A stretch of DNA of 64,000 nt from Candidatus Gastranaerophilales bacterium (GCA_947587615.1 CANPYC010000001.1:1-64000), one strand, 5' to 3'; counted from the stretch's first letter, positions 26,673 through 37,132 are shown. Translations and numbers: made by a program. The notes: generated by a model not told the origin, from the sequence alone.

Positions 26673-27794
26673 TTAAGCAAATACTTTAAATGTCTTGTCT
26701 ACGTTATCATCAATTACTTTTGATACTGAATCCATTTCTGTTGAAATTGCCTGTTGTTCAGTATTCAATTGTTGTAATCTTAATTCAAGCTGCTGGTCTT
26801 CTTTTTGTATAATTTCCGTTTGAGCATTGATTTTAGCAATTTCTTGGTCATACAAGCCTTTTCTGTAATTATAATCCAGCATTGCCGCATCATAAGCGTC
26901 TTCATCTTTTGTTGTTGTTGTGTTAACGGAGAATGTTTTACCTTTTAAGTGAGCAGGGCAGCTGTCGTTATTATCGGAAATTTGAATAGAGCTTATTCTT
27001 CCCGTGTCAGATTTTTCAATTGCCGCTCTAACATCTGTTCTTTGTTCTTTAGTGTACATATTTTCACTAAATAAATTTACCATTTCATTATCGGTAACAC
27101 CGTTCAACATTTCATCAAGTGTTGCTTTTGTAAAGAAATGATTTTTTCCTGAACTGTCTTGATAGAAGTATATTTCAGGATCTTTTCCATCTTCGCTGCC
27201 GTCTTTTAAATCAGCTTCACAAGTTGTATAACCCGTAATCTTATTAGCCTCTTGGGGATCAACTTTATAAATTTGATTTACTACGGCACTAAATGCTTTT
27301 GTTTTATCTGCGTTTTCCGTAAAAGGATCTGTCTTATCTTTAATATATGTTAATTTTGCAGAGCTATATTCACCATCTCTTATTGTAATTATTGTAGTTG
27401 CAGCAGACTCACTATTAGCCTGTTCGAGAGTGTTACCTTTGTCATCTTTTGAGACAACCGAGTAAAGAGAATATGTTTCAGCTAAACTTTGACTATATTC
27501 AACATCGGTACTAAGTGTAACCGTATAGCTTCCGTCATGGGTATTTTTCATGTTTACAATTTTAAAATCACCCGCATTATTATTTGCAGAATCTTCAAGA
27601 GTATAAGTTGTTTGAGTGTAATCAGAGGGAGAAGGAGGAGTTGGAACTTCCAAATCCATCATCTGTTGATATAAGTTAGCACTTTCATTAGCCAATGCCG
27701 TTCTTTGTTGGTTTATTTGTTGACCTTGATATTCAACGTTACTTTTTCTGGCGGTTAAACCTAAAAACCTTGCCTGACTTGCTGCCATACCCAT
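26673..27794 (-). CDS. MGMAASQAR-type protein with variable centre, unknown
   Basis: 373 residues. The N-terminus reads MGMAASQARFLGLTARKSNV, then a helical EYQGQQINQQRTALANESAN. A long beta/low-complexity central part follows (about 50-300), and the chain ends in a coiled coil (about 315-373) closing VIDDNVDKTFKVFA. I know this N-terminal signature as recurrent in Gastranaerophilales-type proteins, but no function. Conserved helical ends around a variable middle are reminiscent of flagellin/hook-like or filament subunits, which is inference. A terminator follows; the gene is the first transcribed of the minus-strand lineage-specific set. Confidence 0.7.
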   Translation of the reverse strand: MGMAASQARFLGLTARKSNVEYQGQQINQQRTALANESANLYQQMMDLEVPTPPSPSDYTQTTYTLEDSANNNAGDFKIVNMKNTHDGSYTVTLSTDVEYSQSLAETYSLYSVVSKDDKGNTLEQANSESAATTIITIRDGEYSSAKLTYIKDKTDPFTENADKTKAFSAVVNQIYKVDPQEANKITGYTTCEADLKDGSEDGKDPEIYFYQDSSGKNHFFTKATLDEMLNGVTDNEMVNLFSENMYTKEQRTDVRAAIEKSDTGRISSIQISDNNDSCPAHLKGKTFSVNTTTTKDEDAYDAAMLDYNYRKGLYDQEIAKINAQTEIIQKEDQQLELRLQQLNTEQQAISTEMDSVSKVIDDNVDKTFKVFA

Positions 27795-27945
27795 AAGTGC
27801 TACTGAGCCTCCATTGTTTATTTATTTATTTAATTTATATTTGCTTACATTTACATTTACGGGTTATATTTAATGAAACTTTAATACAAATGAAGTATTT
27901 TTTACAAAAGTTTACAAATTGTTTAAAATGTTATATAATTAAAAA

Positions 27946-28704
27946 ATGGCAACAGAACAGCAAAAATATGGAAATATTCACTCGATTGAATCATGCGGAA
28001 CAGTAGACGGTCCCGGCATTCGCTTTGTAGTATTTTTACAAGGCTGTCCGATGAGATGTCTTTACTGTCACAACCCCGATACTTGGGATTATAACGTTAA
28101 TAAAAAAATGACGGTTGATGAAATTCTTGCTAAGTATGATACCGTAAAAGAATTTCTAAAAAACGGCGGCTTAACCGTAACAGGCGGTGAACCTTTAGTT
28201 CAAATAGATTTTGTATCAGAGCTTTTTAAAAAGGCGAAAGCAAAAAATATTCATACCGTTCTTGATACATCAGGGATTTTATTTAACAAAAACAACCCCT
28301 TAAAGATGAATGAATTAATTAAAAATACCAATATTGTTATGTTGGATATTAAACACATAGACCCGATTGAACACAACAAACTTACGGGTCATCCGATTGA
28401 ACCTGTTTTAGATTTTGCAAAATATTTATCAAACAAAAAAGTTCCTGTTTGGATAAGACACGTTGTAGTCCCGGGAATTACCTATAATAAAACATATTTA
28501 ACAAAATTAGGCGAATTTCTTGCAACTCTAAACAATATCCAAGCGCTTGATGTCTTGCCGTATCATAACATGGGAATAGTTAAGTATGATAATTTAGGTA
28601 AGGAATACCCATTGAGAAACACTCCTCCTCTAACTAAAGCGCAGGCGATGGAAGCAAGAAACACAATTTTAGATGCCATGAGAAAAGCAAAAGCTTCAAT
28701 GTAG
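27946..28704 (+). CDS. pflA: Pyruvate formate-lyase activating enzyme
   Basis: 252 residues. HSIESCGTVDGPGIR near residue 12 and GCPMRCLYCHNPDTW (CxxxCxxC, ligating the radical-SAM 4Fe-4S cluster) are diagnostic, followed by GGLTVTGGEP and LDIKHIDP. It installs the glycyl radical on pyruvate formate-lyase, so the organism probably ferments pyruvate to formate and acetyl-CoA. No pflB is in the window. The start lacks a clear ribosome site. A palindromic terminator follows. Confidence 0.93.
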   Translation: MATEQQKYGNIHSIESCGTVDGPGIRFVVFLQGCPMRCLYCHNPDTWDYNVNKKMTVDEILAKYDTVKEFLKNGGLTVTGGEPLVQIDFVSELFKKAKAKNIHTVLDTSGILFNKNNPLKMNELIKNTNIVMLDIKHIDPIEHNKLTGHPIEPVLDFAKYLSNKKVPVWIRHVVVPGITYNKTYLTKLGEFLATLNNIQALDVLPYHNMGIVKYDNLGKEYPLRNTPPLTKAQAMEARNTILDAMRKAKASM

Positions 28705-28744
28705 GAGATTAAAAAAATAATTAATTATAAATTTAAATAATATT

Positions 28745-28772
28745 AAAGCCTCTCAAATATTTGAGAGGCTTT
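28745..28772. terminator. Palindromic terminator between pflA and pckA
   Basis: A perfect 28-base palindrome (AAAGCCTCTCAAAT and its reverse complement) lies between convergent pflA and the PEP carboxykinase gene. T-runs beyond the stem are short, so strength is uncertain. Confidence 0.65.
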
Positions 28773-28793
28773 AAACTTGAGCTAACTTTCAAA

Positions 28794-30449
28794 CTATACG
28801 TTTGCAGTTTCCGTTTGCTTGATAACATTTTGTAATGCTTCAAGAGCGTCAGCAGGAAGTTTATCAATGCCTGCTTTTTCTGTTTCTCTTGATTGAATAA
28901 AGTTAATTCTATCTTGCATACGTGCTTTGAATTGTTGAGCATATTCTTGATTTTTGAATGACGCATCAAAACCTTCAATGTCCATAATTTCGATATCGGA
29001 GAAGTTTTCCCATTTATGGAAGTTTGCGGTTTTTGAAACAATTGCTTCAATGATACCCAAAGTGTGGCAGGGTTTAACTTTTGTTCCCATAAATTCACCC
29101 GTATTTAAGATATAGCAATCAACGCCATCTTCAATCAATTGTTTAAATCTTGTATAGTCTGTTGCAAGAGGATAAACTCTGAACGGATTTGCATAAGGTT
29201 CAACAACAAGAGCATTAGGATCAACTCCTTTTGCTAATCTTTCAGCGCTTGAGCGTTTTGTAGCGAGTGTTGCACCCATAGCAGAACCTAAAGAAGCGCC
29301 TGATAATTTTAATACAGGAGGAATAGTAGGATCTTTCATCAACCAGAAGATTGCGTTAATCGGTTGATCAATTCTATCTACTCTGTTCGGTGACCAAAGT
29401 TTTGATTTAACGGCACGACCGTTACCGTTTCTGATATCTTCCGTTACGGAAACAAGTTTACCGTCAGCTGTTGCAATAACACCGTTGTTTTGTTGAGTTA
29501 AGATATATTTATTGTCATCACAGCCTATCGGATAATCTGCGGTTTTATCAAAGTAAGCAGGTTCAAGAGCAATTGTATATTTATCATGAACATTGATAAT
29601 AAATGCGTCATCATGAAGAACCGTGATATCATACTTTCCGCCGTGTTTAGCATGAGTAATTGTAGATTTACCCGAACCTGATAAACCGAATACTGCAACT
29701 TGGAATGAACCGTTGTCTAAGTTATAGCGTTTCATACCGCCATGGCAAGAAGCATAACCGTTTCTTGCCGCAGCGCCCCAAGCAAGAGTAAGAGTACCTT
29801 TTTTGTGTTCACCAAAGTATCTCATACCTAAAATGCAAGCGCAATTGTGTTCGGGGTCAAAGAATGTTAAACCGTATGGGAAATCGGGGTGTGACCAATC
29901 AGGATCAGAGAATACATAGATATCACCTTCGTTGATTAGACGAGATTCACCATACATTTTAGCGTATTGCTCGTTAATATATTGGAAGTTTAACATCCAA
30001 GAATACATAACGTTTTCAAAGCCTGCAGGGATTAATAAATGAGCTTTAATCATAAAGTCTTTGTCAAGACCTACAACGGCTTCTGTTCTATACATTAATT
30101 TATCACGTGTAGCATAAATTGCTTCTCTGATTATAGGAAGCAAATAAGCCATATCGCAATTAGGTTCGCCAACGATTTTTCTTGCTGCGGCACATCTGCC
30201 AACAACCGTACCATCATTGAATAATAATTGATTAGCACCTTTAGGTAAACCGATTTTTTCGGGTTCATAAACGGGCATGCCTGTTAATTCAACCGTACCT
30301 GCGGAATCTTTAGCTAATTTATAAGCTTCCGATACGGATTTAACTTCTTCAACATTATTGCCGAAGAATGGTGCCGTAATAGTCGCACGAGCAGCGGACA
30401 TCATCTTTTTTAATTCGTCGGAATTAGTAAAATACTCTACTGTTGACAT
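28794..30449 (-). CDS. pckA: Phosphoenolpyruvate carboxykinase (ATP)
   Basis: 551 residues from the ATG at 30449, chosen because AAGGAG lies eight bases before it; the frame continues nine codons upstream. FGLSGSGKSTITHAKHGG near 267 is the kinase-1 loop, VLHDDAFIINVHD the kinase-2/metal region, EPAYFDKT and SGASLGSAM later conserved blocks. It interconverts oxaloacetate and PEP with ATP/ADP, either for gluconeogenesis or, in fermenters, as an ATP-yielding anaplerotic step. Slightly longer than the 520-540 residues common in the family. Confidence 0.9.
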   Translation of the reverse strand: MSTVEYFTNSDELKKMMSAARATITAPFFGNNVEEVKSVSEAYKLAKDSAGTVELTGMPVYEPEKIGLPKGANQLLFNDGTVVGRCAAARKIVGEPNCDMAYLLPIIREAIYATRDKLMYRTEAVVGLDKDFMIKAHLLIPAGFENVMYSWMLNFQYINEQYAKMYGESRLINEGDIYVFSDPDWSHPDFPYGLTFFDPEHNCACILGMRYFGEHKKGTLTLAWGAAARNGYASCHGGMKRYNLDNGSFQVAVFGLSGSGKSTITHAKHGGKYDITVLHDDAFIINVHDKYTIALEPAYFDKTADYPIGCDDNKYILTQQNNGVIATADGKLVSVTEDIRNGNGRAVKSKLWSPNRVDRIDQPINAIFWLMKDPTIPPVLKLSGASLGSAMGATLATKRSSAERLAKGVDPNALVVEPYANPFRVYPLATDYTRFKQLIEDGVDCYILNTGEFMGTKVKPCHTLGIIEAIVSKTANFHKWENFSDIEIMDIEGFDASFKNQEYAQQFKARMQDRINFIQSRETEKAGIDKLPADALEALQNVIKQTETANV

Positions 30450-30575
30450 AAATTTACTCCTTTTTAAGTCATACATTTATCAATGTTAATTTTATATCAA
30501 AAAAACGCACGTTACAAGTGTTTAAAATACGTTTAATTAATTAATTTTTTGTGTTAAGATAATTATATTGTATAG

Positions 30576-31856
<1,281 letters not shown>

Positions 31857-31877
31857 AAAAGTTTATTTGAATAAATC

Positions 31878-31919
31878 AAAATTGCTTCAAAATTTAATTT
31901 AAAACTTTGAAGCAATTTT
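31878..31919. terminator. Bidirectional intrinsic terminator
   Basis: AAAATTGCTTCAAA (31878-31891) pairs with TTTGAAGCAATTTT (31906-31919), followed by more T on the plus strand. It lies between ahcY and the convergent hisH. Confidence 0.85.
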
Positions 31920-31920
31920 T

Positions 31921-32523
31921 TTACGGTTTTACTTGCCCGAGCCATTTTTTAAAAAACTCAATTCCTGCTTGTGCGCTTTTTTCGGGGTGAAATTGAACGG
32001 CAATTAAATTATCTTTTTGAATTGATGAACAAAATTCAATTTCATAGTTTGTTGTTGATGAAATAATGTTTTCATCAACAGGCGCTACATAATAAGAATT
32101 AACAAAATAAAAATAATCATCACTTAAATATGAATTATTTTTTGTTGTTTTAATTTTATTCCAGCCGATTTGAGGGATTTTTCCTTTTTGAAATTTTTTA
32201 ACTTCACCTTTTATTATCCCAAGCCCTTCAGTGTTTGGCGCTTCTTCGCTTTTTTCAAAAAGAATTTGAAGTCCTAAGCATATTCCTAAAAAATCGGTTT
32301 TATTTTCAATTGCTTGTTTAATTGTATCAATAAGACCCGATTTTTTAAGGTTAAATATAGCCTGCTCAAAATGCCCTTGCCCGGGGAATATCAATTTATC
32401 GGCACTTAGAATATCTTCTTTTTTGTTTGATAAAATATAGCTATAGTTAAGCGCTTCAATCATATTACCTAGGCTTTTTACGTTTCCTGAGCCGTAGTCT
32501 ATAATTACAATTTTATTTTTCAA
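31921..32523 (-). CDS. hisH: Imidazole glycerol phosphate synthase, glutaminase subunit
   Basis: 200 residues. IVIIDYGSGNVKSL at the N-terminus, the nucleophile Cys in FLGICLGLQILFE near 80, GWNKI, and FHPEKSAQAG near 180 (catalytic His/Glu) identify HisH. It supplies ammonia to HisF in histidine synthesis. The gene overlaps the upstream aminotransferase by 11 bases, so it is translated from the same message. hisF is not adjacent, so the histidine genes are scattered or at least not clustered here. Confidence 0.93.
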   Translation of the reverse strand: MKNKIVIIDYGSGNVKSLGNMIEALNYSYILSNKKEDILSADKLIFPGQGHFEQAIFNLKKSGLIDTIKQAIENKTDFLGICLGLQILFEKSEEAPNTEGLGIIKGEVKKFQKGKIPQIGWNKIKTTKNNSYLSDDYFYFVNSYYVAPVDENIISSTTNYEIEFCSSIQKDNLIAVQFHPEKSAQAGIEFFKKWLGQVKP

Positions 32524-33772
32524 AATAAAATCTATCCTCCCTCATCCTTCTTATGATTTCATCTAAATCATTATCAGACGCTACAACGCTTAATCTTACA
32601 TAGCACTTAGCTTCTTCATTAATACCATCAAATGCGGTTCCCGGGACTATAACAATACCCGATGTTTCAAGCAGGTCTTTAGCGAATTCTTCACAATCTT
32701 TATATCTTTTTGGAATTTCAAGCCATAGATAAAACGTTGCTTTAGGTGCTTCAATATTGTATCCTAAGGATTTTAAACCTTGTGTAAATTTTTCTATTTT
32801 ATTTTTAAATTTTATATTTTGTTCATCAATATATTTCTGTCCTTCAGGGCTTTCAAGTAAATCAGCTCCTGCGTATTGAAGGACTTTAAATATACCTGTG
32901 TCAACGGTACCTTTTGAGCGGGATAACATTGTAATAATTGTTGAATTGCCGCAAGCCCAACCTAAGCGCCAGCCTGTCATGGCATAAGATTTTGAAAAAC
33001 TGTACATCTCAACGCAGCAATCCATTGCACCTTTGCATTCAAGAGCAGAATGCGGTTTATAGCTTTCATCATAATACATTTCACAATAGGCATTATCGGA
33101 TATTAGAATAATATTATGTTTGTTGCAAAAATCAACGCAATGCTGTAAATATTCTAATGTACAGGTGCAACCCAAGGGGTTATTGGGATAGTTTATTATT
33201 AAAGCTTTAATTTTTTTAGGGTCGTTACCTTCTTTTATGTATTTTTCTAAAACTTCATTCAAATCGGGCTGAAAGTTGTTTTCTTTTGAAAGCTTAATTC
33301 CATAAGCCCTTGCTTGATTTACTTTTATCATTTGAGAGTATGAAGCATACCCTGGTGTGGGTATTAAGATGACATCCTGTTCTTTTTCGTTAACGTTCGG
33401 GTTAATAATTGCTCTTAAAAGATTTGATAAACCTTCTTTAGAACCGATTAGAGAGAATATTTCAGATTTAGGATTAAGCTCAACACTGAACCTTTCTTTC
33501 ATTCTTTTTGCAACAGCTTCAAGAAACTTAGCTTCACCTTTTGGAGTTGAATAAGTGTGAAGCGAGTCAACATTCATATATTCAATTGCTTTTTGTTTAA
33601 CAAAATCACTCACGGGTTCAACCGGTGCTCCCATTGAAAGGGCTATCGGAGCTCTGTTTTTTTCTTTAAGCATTGGGGTAAGCTCAATTTGTCGAGCTTT
33701 AATTTCAAACATGATATAGTTTTTCATGGTTTTTATTTGGTTATTGAAGTTGTTATTAAGTTCTTTATTCAT
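32513..33772 (-). CDS. Class I/II PLP aminotransferase (DapL/AspC-like)
   Basis: 419 residues. IALSMGAPVEPV, YSTPKGEAKFLEAVA, the substrate/PLP block NYPNNPLGCTCTLEYL, ISDNAYCEMYYDE and the Schiff-base Lys in SFSKSYAMTGWRLGW (near 260) define a fold type I aminotransferase. The closest kind is LL-diaminopimelate or alanine/aspartate aminotransferase. Being fused by overlap to hisH, it could alternatively serve as the histidinol-phosphate aminotransferase, but the motifs fit DapL-like enzymes better. The 20-residue Asn-rich front may be untranslated; Met16 and Met21 are alternative starts. Confidence 0.82.
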   Translation of the reverse strand: MNKELNNNFNNQIKTMKNYIMFEIKARQIELTPMLKEKNRAPIALSMGAPVEPVSDFVKQKAIEYMNVDSLHTYSTPKGEAKFLEAVAKRMKERFSVELNPKSEIFSLIGSKEGLSNLLRAIINPNVNEKEQDVILIPTPGYASYSQMIKVNQARAYGIKLSKENNFQPDLNEVLEKYIKEGNDPKKIKALIINYPNNPLGCTCTLEYLQHCVDFCNKHNIILISDNAYCEMYYDESYKPHSALECKGAMDCCVEMYSFSKSYAMTGWRLGWACGNSTIITMLSRSKGTVDTGIFKVLQYAGADLLESPEGQKYIDEQNIKFKNKIEKFTQGLKSLGYNIEAPKATFYLWLEIPKRYKDCEEFAKDLLETSGIVIVPGTAFDGINEEAKCYVRLSVVASDNDLDEIIRRMREDRFYFEK

Positions 33773-33924
33773 ATTTTATTTAGTTCCTTATTTAATATTT
33801 TATTTGCGGGCGCCTCAATTAAATTTAAAAGTCCGAGTTTTATTATACTACACAAGTACTTAAAAATTAAGTAAATTAATTTTACTTTTATTTAAAATAA
33901 CTTTAAAAAAACAGAAAAATGAGG

Positions 33925-33930
33925 TATAAT
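33925..33930 (+). promoter_or_regulatory. Candidate -10 box before hpf
   Basis: A consensus TATAAT precedes hpf by about 48 bases. The presumed -35 about 17 bases further up is poor. Candidate only. Confidence 0.4.
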
Positions 33931-33977
33931 ATATAAATGCGAGATGGAGATTATCTGCGCTAGAAACGGAGAAAACT

Positions 33978-34325
33978 ATGCATATTCACGTTAATGGACG
34001 TAACATTGAAATCACGGATGCCATTAAAGCTTACGTCAAAGAAAAAGCAGGGAAAGTTGCAGCTCATTATGAACAAATAGACGCAATTGACGCTGTTTTA
34101 TCGGTCATTAAAAACCCCTCCGTTAATGACTCTCATATTGCAGAAATTAACTGTAAAATTGGCGGCGAAACAATTAGAGTAGAAGAACGTGCCGAAAATA
34201 TGTACGCTTCAATCGACCTTGTTTGCGACAAACTGGAACGTCAAGTGAGAAAATTTAAAGAAAAAGGATTGTTGAAATCTAAGGGCGGTGTTGAATCAAT
34301 CAGAACTACGGAAGTAGAGGTTTAA
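33978..34325 (+). CDS. hpf: Ribosome hibernation promoting factor, short form
   Basis: 115 residues: MHIHVNGRNIEITDAIKAYV is the start of the HPF/YfiA beta-alpha-beta-beta-beta-alpha domain, ending with a basic helix. It binds the 30S decoding region in stationary phase. It is about the length of the short HPF/YfiA class and lacks the C-terminal dimerisation domain of the long form found in most Firmicutes and cyanobacteria (LrtA). ACGGAG precedes the ATG by eight bases; a terminator follows. Confidence 0.93.
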   Translation: MHIHVNGRNIEITDAIKAYVKEKAGKVAAHYEQIDAIDAVLSVIKNPSVNDSHIAEINCKIGGETIRVEERAENMYASIDLVCDKLERQVRKFKEKGLLKSKGGVESIRTTEVEV

Positions 34326-34352
34326 TTTTACCGGATTAAACCATACCGACAA

Positions 34353-34382
34353 AAAAATGCTTCACTTTGTGAAGCATTTTTT
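34353..34382 (+). terminator. Intrinsic terminator after hpf
   Basis: AAAAATGCTTCAC pairs with GTGAAGCATTTTT around a short TTT loop, with a T-run on the plus strand about 30 bases past the hpf stop. Confidence 0.92.
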
Positions 34383-34478
34383 ATTAAGTAATATTAATTT
34401 TTCTTTTACATTTTATTTTATTTAAATTATACTAAAAAATATAACAGTATAACAATTTAAATAAAAGGAAATTAAAAA

Positions 34479-34748
34479 ATGTCAATCAATTTAAAAAACA
34501 AACAAGAAATTATTAAAAAATTCGGTAAAACCGAAAAAGACTCAGGAAACATTGAAGTTCAAATTGCAATGTTATCTCAAAAAATTACCGAACTAACAGA
34601 ACATCTTAAAACAAACAAAAAAGACTTTCAGGCAAAACGTGGTCTTTTGGTAATGGTTGGAAGAAGAAAAGGCATGCTCACATATTTAAAAAATGCAGAC
34701 CTTGAAAAATATAGAGCATTAATTAAAGAATTAAACATCAGAGGATAA
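34479..34748 (+). CDS. rpsO: 30S ribosomal protein S15
   Basis: 89 residues, full length. IIKKFGKTEKDSGNIEVQIAM, ITELTEHLKTNKKD and GRRKGMLTYLKN are the S15 signature positions. It binds the central domain of 16S rRNA early in 30S assembly. AAAGGAA lies eleven bases before the ATG. It is flanked by terminators on both sides, so it is probably transcribed alone; the frequent partner pnp is not next to it. Confidence 0.97.
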   Translation: MSINLKNKQEIIKKFGKTEKDSGNIEVQIAMLSQKITELTEHLKTNKKDFQAKRGLLVMVGRRKGMLTYLKNADLEKYRALIKELNIRG

Positions 34749-34770
34749 TTTTAAAGATTAATAATTTCCT

Positions 34771-34804
34771 AAAATGCTACAAGAGTTATACCTTGTAGCA
34801 TTTT
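34771..34804 (+). terminator. Intrinsic terminator after rpsO
   Basis: AAAATGCTACAAG (34771-34783) pairs with CTTGTAGCATTTT (34792-34804), followed by ATTTTTT. It lies 22 bases past rpsO and is symmetric enough to serve the convergent minus-strand gene as well. Confidence 0.9.
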
Positions 34805-34842
34805 ATTTTTTATAGAGAGTACTGATTTAATTTATATTTTTT

Positions 34843-35730
34843 TTACTTTTTATCTTTATAAAAATCTATCAACTGTCCGATAGCAACAACATCCTTGAAA
34901 AAGTCGGAAAATTGTTCAAAGGCTTGAGGCTTATCTTTTAAAACAGGGTACATATCAAATAATTGTTTTTTATTCTTAAATGCAATTAACAAATCGCCCT
35001 TGCAAAAAGCGGCAGCTACAAAAGGCAAATTAAAACTCTTAGCTAAAACCTCCAGTTGTTCAATAAAACCTTCCTGAATATGTGCTCTTGCAACGTTTGA
35101 ATCTTCAGAATATACATGATACTTTTTATCAACTCCAAACTCATCAGCATTAATCGGTCTTAAAGTCGGACGAGTTGCCGCAAAGTTAGCGTTATCAAGT
35201 CGAATAACCGTATGAACATCAGAATTTGTATTAAGTTTTATTCTGATTATTAACCCTTCAAAAATAGTTATTTTATTTTTAAAGTTGCATTCAATAGCTT
35301 CCCAGTCAATGCTGTTATGAGTTCCAAAAAAAGTATTAAATATTGTTGCATTTTCAAAATAGTTAACAAGACAAGCCCTTTTGATTAACATTTTTTCAGG
35401 ATATTTACCCCATCTCCAAGCAACAGCGTCAAGGGTTTTGACATAATTTTGCATTATTTCATCTCTTGCTTTTTCTTTAAAAACGTTTAAAAGTTTATAA
35501 GAAGCAAAAGCAAATATTACTGCCAGCGCAAGAGAAACAGCTTTAACAATATTATCTTTATAAAAAGCCAGCACCAAAAGAGCAACAAGTGCCAATGCAC
35601 ACATAATTATAAGAATAATATTAACTGTTTTTCTTTTTTTCTTAACTTGCGACACAACAGGTAAAAAATTTTTTGTGTACTTTTCAATAAAATCGTTTTT
35701 TAACTCCGTAAAATTTAACTCGTGCGACAT
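34843..35730 (-). CDS. DUF3137-type membrane protein, paralogue 2
   Basis: 295 residues from the ATG at 35730, chosen for GGAAAG five bases before it; another ATG lies four codons upstream. Two adjacent hydrophobic segments near 40-80 are followed by a soluble domain with VNYFENATIFNTFFGTHNSI and ITIFEGLIIRIKLN. The (F)xGxxxxxxxx strand pattern after a double membrane segment matches DUF3137 proteins, often found next to lemA. It is a diverged paralogue of the gene at 35951. Function unknown. Confidence 0.75.
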   Translation of the reverse strand: MSHELNFTELKNDFIEKYTKNFLPVVSQVKKKRKTVNIILIIMCALALVALLVLAFYKDNIVKAVSLALAVIFAFASYKLLNVFKEKARDEIMQNYVKTLDAVAWRWGKYPEKMLIKRACLVNYFENATIFNTFFGTHNSIDWEAIECNFKNKITIFEGLIIRIKLNTNSDVHTVIRLDNANFAATRPTLRPINADEFGVDKKYHVYSEDSNVARAHIQEGFIEQLEVLAKSFNLPFVAAAFCKGDLLIAFKNKKQLFDMYPVLKDKPQAFEQFSDFFKDVVAIGQLIDFYKDKK

Positions 35731-35882
35731 AATTCTTTCCATCCGTATATTATGGTACTACTTTTATAATTTTATCGCACTTTTTATATTTTTTTCAGCA
35801 ATATTGTACTAAAATCATACATATAATTTATATATATCTAAGTATTAATAAATTCAATTCTTAGTGTCAAATATTAATAAAT

Positions 35883-35910
35883 GACATTCTTGTTATATAA
35901 CAAGAATGTC
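35883..35910. repeat. Perfect 28-base palindrome
   Basis: GACATTCTTGTTAT is immediately followed by its reverse complement ATAACAAGAATGTC. It lies between the two DUF3137 genes. On the minus strand it follows the first paralogue, but no strong T-run follows, so it may be a weak terminator or a protein-binding site. Confidence 0.8.
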
Positions 35911-35950
35911 TTAATGGTTTAATTTAATAATAAAATAGGTAAATTTAAAT

Positions 35951-36898
35951 TTATTTTTCATCAGGAGGGGGTAAGATTACCCAAGGTCCAAGATTAACAT
36001 TATCTTTAAAATAATCAATTAATTTATAAACAGTGATGAAATCATCAAGAAGTATAAAAAATCCGTTATCGTCAATCAAAGACTTGTTTAGCTCATTAAC
36101 GGGGAATAAGTGCTGTTGAGTTTCAAGTACAAGGAAAAAATCATCCTTACAGAATGCGCAAGAATAAATCTTTGCGCTGAATGCTTTTGAAACGGTTTTT
36201 AAGAAAGTTGTTAATTCGGTATTAATCAAGTGTTTTGCGACATATACATCATTAGTATAAACACTTGATTTTTCTTCAAAGTTTACATTATCTATTGATA
36301 TTCTTTTTAAATCATAGGTAAAAGGAGTATTAATTAAGTTGTTTTTATAAACAACCGTATGAGAATCAATTTTTTTATAAAGTTTAAGTCTTATTATTAC
36401 ACCTTGAAAAATTGTTTCTTTTTTATTTACGGTATTTATAAAAGCACCTTCAAACAGCTCAAACTTGGTATCTCCTCTGCTGCCGTAAAACACCGAGTCG
36501 AGTTTTGCCATGGAATATTGTTTTCCAAAAACCCTTGCGGAAGCAAAAAGATTTTTATTTTTATAATCTCCCGTTTCATAGGTTAAATTTTCAACACATT
36601 GACAAATTAAAGGCATAAGCCCTTTTTTTAAATCTTTATTATACTTTGTTTTAATATTTAAAGTAATACCATAACCAACAGCGCCAACAATAGCTGCTGC
36701 AACAAGCATTAAAATCGGGGGTTTACCTTTTAATAAAACAAGTACTACAATTGCAGCTATAACACTTAGCGCAATTGCGACATACCAGGTTATAAGAGCT
36801 ATTTTTCTTTTTTCTTCATAATTTTTTAAAAACGGAACAAGTATTTTTGTATAATTTTGTAAAAATTCTTTTCTTAATTGTGATGAACTCTTTTCCAT
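35951..36898 (-). CDS. DUF3137-type membrane protein, paralogue 1
   Basis: 315 residues. The opening SSSQLRKEFLQNYTKILVPFLKNYEEKRK parallels the other paralogue (shown here as LRKEFLQNYTKILVPF). Two hydrophobic segments at about 32-55 and 60-80 follow, then the soluble region with ASARVFGKQYSMAKLDSVFYG and IFQGVIIRLKLYKK. Its place after lemA and a 60-residue gene indicates a lemA-linked operon of unknown membrane function. The C-terminus ends in Pro-rich ILPPPDEK. Confidence 0.78.
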   Translation of the reverse strand: MEKSSSQLRKEFLQNYTKILVPFLKNYEEKRKIALITWYVAIALSVIAAIVVLVLLKGKPPILMLVAAAIVGAVGYGITLNIKTKYNKDLKKGLMPLICQCVENLTYETGDYKNKNLFASARVFGKQYSMAKLDSVFYGSRGDTKFELFEGAFINTVNKKETIFQGVIIRLKLYKKIDSHTVVYKNNLINTPFTYDLKRISIDNVNFEEKSSVYTNDVYVAKHLINTELTTFLKTVSKAFSAKIYSCAFCKDDFFLVLETQQHLFPVNELNKSLIDDNGFFILLDDFITVYKLIDYFKDNVNLGPWVILPPPDEK

Positions 36899-36935
36899 AA
36901 TACACTCAATCTAACACATTAATTTACTTAAAACT

Positions 36936-37118
36936 TCATACAATAAATGTATCTTGAGCATTAACATCTTCATTGAATTTAGTATAACTTATTTGAACAA
37001 AATTATTTGTGCCGTAAAACGAAGATACTTCATTATAAAAATAAAGATAATTTTGAACTTCGTCAATAATTTTATCGGCTAAAAATAAATTCGTATTGTA
37101 TTCAAAACAAAAACTCAT
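36936..37118 (-). CDS. Small protein between lemA and the DUF3137 gene
   Basis: 60 residues (MSFCFEYNTNLFLADKIIDE...). Not recognised. TTGAGG lies six bases before the ATG, the gene starts 14 bases after the lemA stop and ends about 40 bases before the next gene, all on one strand, which together support a real operon member. It is amphipathic, without a signal peptide or membrane segment. Confidence 0.6.
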   Translation of the reverse strand: MSFCFEYNTNLFLADKIIDEVQNYLYFYNEVSSFYGTNNFVQISYTKFNEDVNAQDTFIV

Positions 37119-37132
37119 AAAACCTCAACAAT

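Noticed and set aside
28733-29098. 121-residue minus-strand frame overlapping pckA
   Set aside because: It lies in another phase of the well-supported PEP carboxykinase gene and has no recognisable content.
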